Assembly (NCBI GenBank): GCA_035578905.1
Contig: JAQJVL010001120.1
Coordinates: 62,001 to 126,000, forward strand
Direction: 5' to 3'
Source: Stictocephala bisonia
Lineage: Eukaryota; Arthropoda; Insecta; Hemiptera; Membracidae
DNA length: 64,000 bases
Part shown: positions 62,036-64,000 of the stretch, in pieces
How the letters are laid out: each line of letters starts with the position of its first letter
Numbering within the stretch: position 1 is the stretch's first letter
Translations under genes and position numbers: made by a program
Notes under the pieces: generated by a model
Databases searched by the model: none
Told to the model about the DNA's origin: nothing
What the model saw: only the letters and a program-made list of their open reading frames with translations

Positions 62036-62875
62036 CTAAATTTAAAGAATTTATCTGTACCCGTTTAAGAGTAATGAAGGTGGTATCATGCCTTTTCAAC
62101 AACCTGTTTACAGGGTATCTTGCAACAATTTAATCGTACTTTACCACGTTGTTCAGTAGGTCAAAAGAAACAAATTATCTAATCCAACATGGATCTTATA
62201 TCGTATCACTATCCACCTGGATGACTAAACGTCTTTTTTACAAAAAAAACTTAATATCTTCTCAGTTTTTTTAGATAGAGAATTAAAACTTGGTAGGTAT
62301 GCTATCGCAATTAATTTCTCACTTAATTTCTCACCCAATAGTGAGTCATATATATATGCTATTATAATATATATCACTTAAATTTAGTGCTCATAAAATA
62401 TTCCATTTTAATATGGTGGCCGTTTGGATTTCATAACATAACGTAAATATCTAACAAACCAAAAATTCTTTTAAAAAATGTCAAGACTCAACAATTGTAA
62501 AAAATTTAAAGAAAAAAATAAAGATGTGTCATTCATTATCTACTTTAAAGGACAACAAAGAAAATAAAACTATTGTCAAAACATGTTATAGTGGTTCCTG
62601 TCTAACTTAAATAAGATTAAACATAACAAAACATATGATTCTAGTTAAACAGCTGATATAAATCAAACAAATGTATTTTATTAAATACCTCTTAAAAATT
62701 AATTAATTAAAAAAATAAATACTCATTGTATAAGAAATTCCCTATTCAACTCTGTGTCTTTGCTGGCAGTATATATAGTCCCAACAGAGTGTTTTCTTTT
62801 TCAGTTATATTATTAAGAATTCTTTTTTGTTATCTAGTTTTTGCTATAATATGAATCACTTTACATTTTAAGAAT
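62036..62875. other. AT-rich stretch, no gene seen
   Basis: Nothing recognisable up to the transposase relic. Confidence 0.45.
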
Positions 62876-63950
62876 ATGTTGACATCAATTTTATGTACGG
62901 AGTTGCTGAAGGCAACTAAAGATTAGCAATTAGATTGTATTCCGAGCGTTTCCCTCATAGACGGCCTCATGTTATTAAGGATTTAGTGCAGTTCATTCCC
63001 AACTGAAGTAAACAGGACAATTAAAAAATAACATTGTGGAACGTGTAAAAATGGTACGTACCGCCGACTTTGAAGAGCTAGGTGTTAAATTAAGTGCGAT
63101 AAAATCCCTCCATTAGTGCTCGAGATAATGCTCATCGCCTTAATGCTGATAAAAAGTATCTGTGTAGAAAGTATTGCACGAAGATAATTTGCATCCGTTC
63201 AAAAAGCAAAAGGTACATGGCTTAGGACCTGGGGATTATACACTGAGGATTGGATGTGCCCGGTGGTTCCTCCACAAAGTTATTGATTCACCAAATTTTT
63301 TAAGAACAGTTTTATTTACTGATGAAGCTTCGTTCACAGGATAAGGGATATTTAATCATCAAAACAACCATATATAGAATCATGAAAATCTTTATGTAAT
63401 ATGTGAACGCAAATTTCAACGATAATTCTCTGTGAACATATGGGCTGGAATAGCTGATTGATGTCTGATTGGTACTTACATATTACCAAATGGACTCAAT
63501 GGACCAAGTTACCTTTTATTTTTAAGGAATGCTTTACCAGAAATCCTAGAAAATGTACCACCTAATCTAAGACAATCAATGTGGTTTTAACACGACGAAG
63601 CGTCAACCCTTATCTTAGCTCATTTGGATGTGGAGTATAGAGATTGGACGTGGAGGATCTGTCTCATGGCCTCCACGATCACTAGATCTAACACCCAAGG
63701 ATTTCTTTTTGTGGGGACAGATGAAAACGTTGTTCTTTGCAACACCTGTAACGGACGAAATGGACATAGTAGCTTAAATTCCTGAAGCCGTAGCAACCAT
63801 TCAAGTGAACGGTGTTTATGGAAGAATTCAAGAATTGTGCTTACAACGATCTACACTATGCAATGAAGTTCAGGGACGCCATTTGGAACAACATTTATGA
63901 GAATGCTTCCAAGCCATCTGTAACAGCAAAGAGGTTTGATGGAGCTAAAA
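62876..63950 (+). pseudogene. DUF4817/Tc-mariner-like DDE transposase, broken
   Basis: An N-terminal YVDINFMYGVAEGN...SERFPHRRP stretch matches the DUF4817 helix-turn-helix segment found in arthropod transposase-like proteins. Downstream in order come PNFLRTVLFTDEASFTG (first catalytic Asp), FSVNIWAGIAD and CLIGTYILPNGLNGPSYLLF, NALPEILENVPPNLRQSMWF, then HDEAS (second Asp). Last, SLDLTPKDFFLWG keeps the region of the third acidic residue. Several in-frame stops (for example TAA after TG at about 63340 and in place of Gln before HDEAS) and frameshifts (after HDEAS) make it inactive. The total length, about 1.07 kb, is close to a full transposase. Terminal inverted repeats were not found. Confidence 0.85.
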
Positions 63951-64000
63951 ATTAATTACTATAATAAGTTTAAACTATTCGTTTATTTATTTATTGTTTT
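63951..64000. other. AT-rich end of window
   Basis: No feature seen. Confidence 0.4.

Overview
This is an AT-rich (roughly 70% A+T by eye) eukaryotic window with no intact protein-coding gene that I can recognise. Relics of arthropod-type mobile elements suggest an arthropod nuclear genome, most likely an insect. These relics are a DUF4817/Tc-mariner-like transposase, a Helitron helicase tail, a Gypsy integrase tail and tRNA-headed SINE candidates. There are no operons, prokaryotic signals, rRNA genes or CRISPR arrays. I cannot name the species from the sequence alone.

Tandem repeats dominate the layout. Arrays lie at about 113-1020 (69-bp unit), 6021-6875 (98 bp), 19740-25072 (47 bp, about 79 copies with higher-order structure), 41945-44970 (about 188 bp) and 53811-56455 (120 bp). 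A 35/36-bp G-rich/C-rich minisatellite recurs at several separate loci in both orientations: 30985-31200, 32905-32975, 36816-37066, 40655-40975, 41060-41625 and 59195-59320. Its 40655/41060 copies form a large inverted pair. The long open frames at 40.6-41.7 kb are artefacts of a 36-bp unit that lacks stop codons, not genes.

Mobile elements. Two related solo LTRs (TG...CA ends, 4-bp target duplications) lie in opposite orientation at 20341-21945 and 42489-44446. Each is inserted in a tandem array, so the array itself shows the empty site. Other elements are a Gypsy integrase C-terminal relic (10106-10560, minus), an internally deleted Helitron (about 38406-39026), a broken DDE transposase (62876-63950, plus), fold-back elements (46743-46953, 47380-47930, 61495-62035), two tRNA-related SINE candidates (3186-3400 minus; 34535-34900 plus) and four copies of a retroposon 3' end sharing a stem-loop (about 5501, 13091, 17058 and, on minus, 56969).

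The only host-gene relic is a truncated, frameshifted copy of the N-lobe of a Polo-like kinase 4 (PLK4/SAK)-type kinase at 50651-51056, minus strand. Everything else is AT-rich sequence with simple repeats in which I see no gene. The window reads as heterochromatin-like or intergenic DNA shaped by transposition, tandem amplification and decay. No set of genes works together here.
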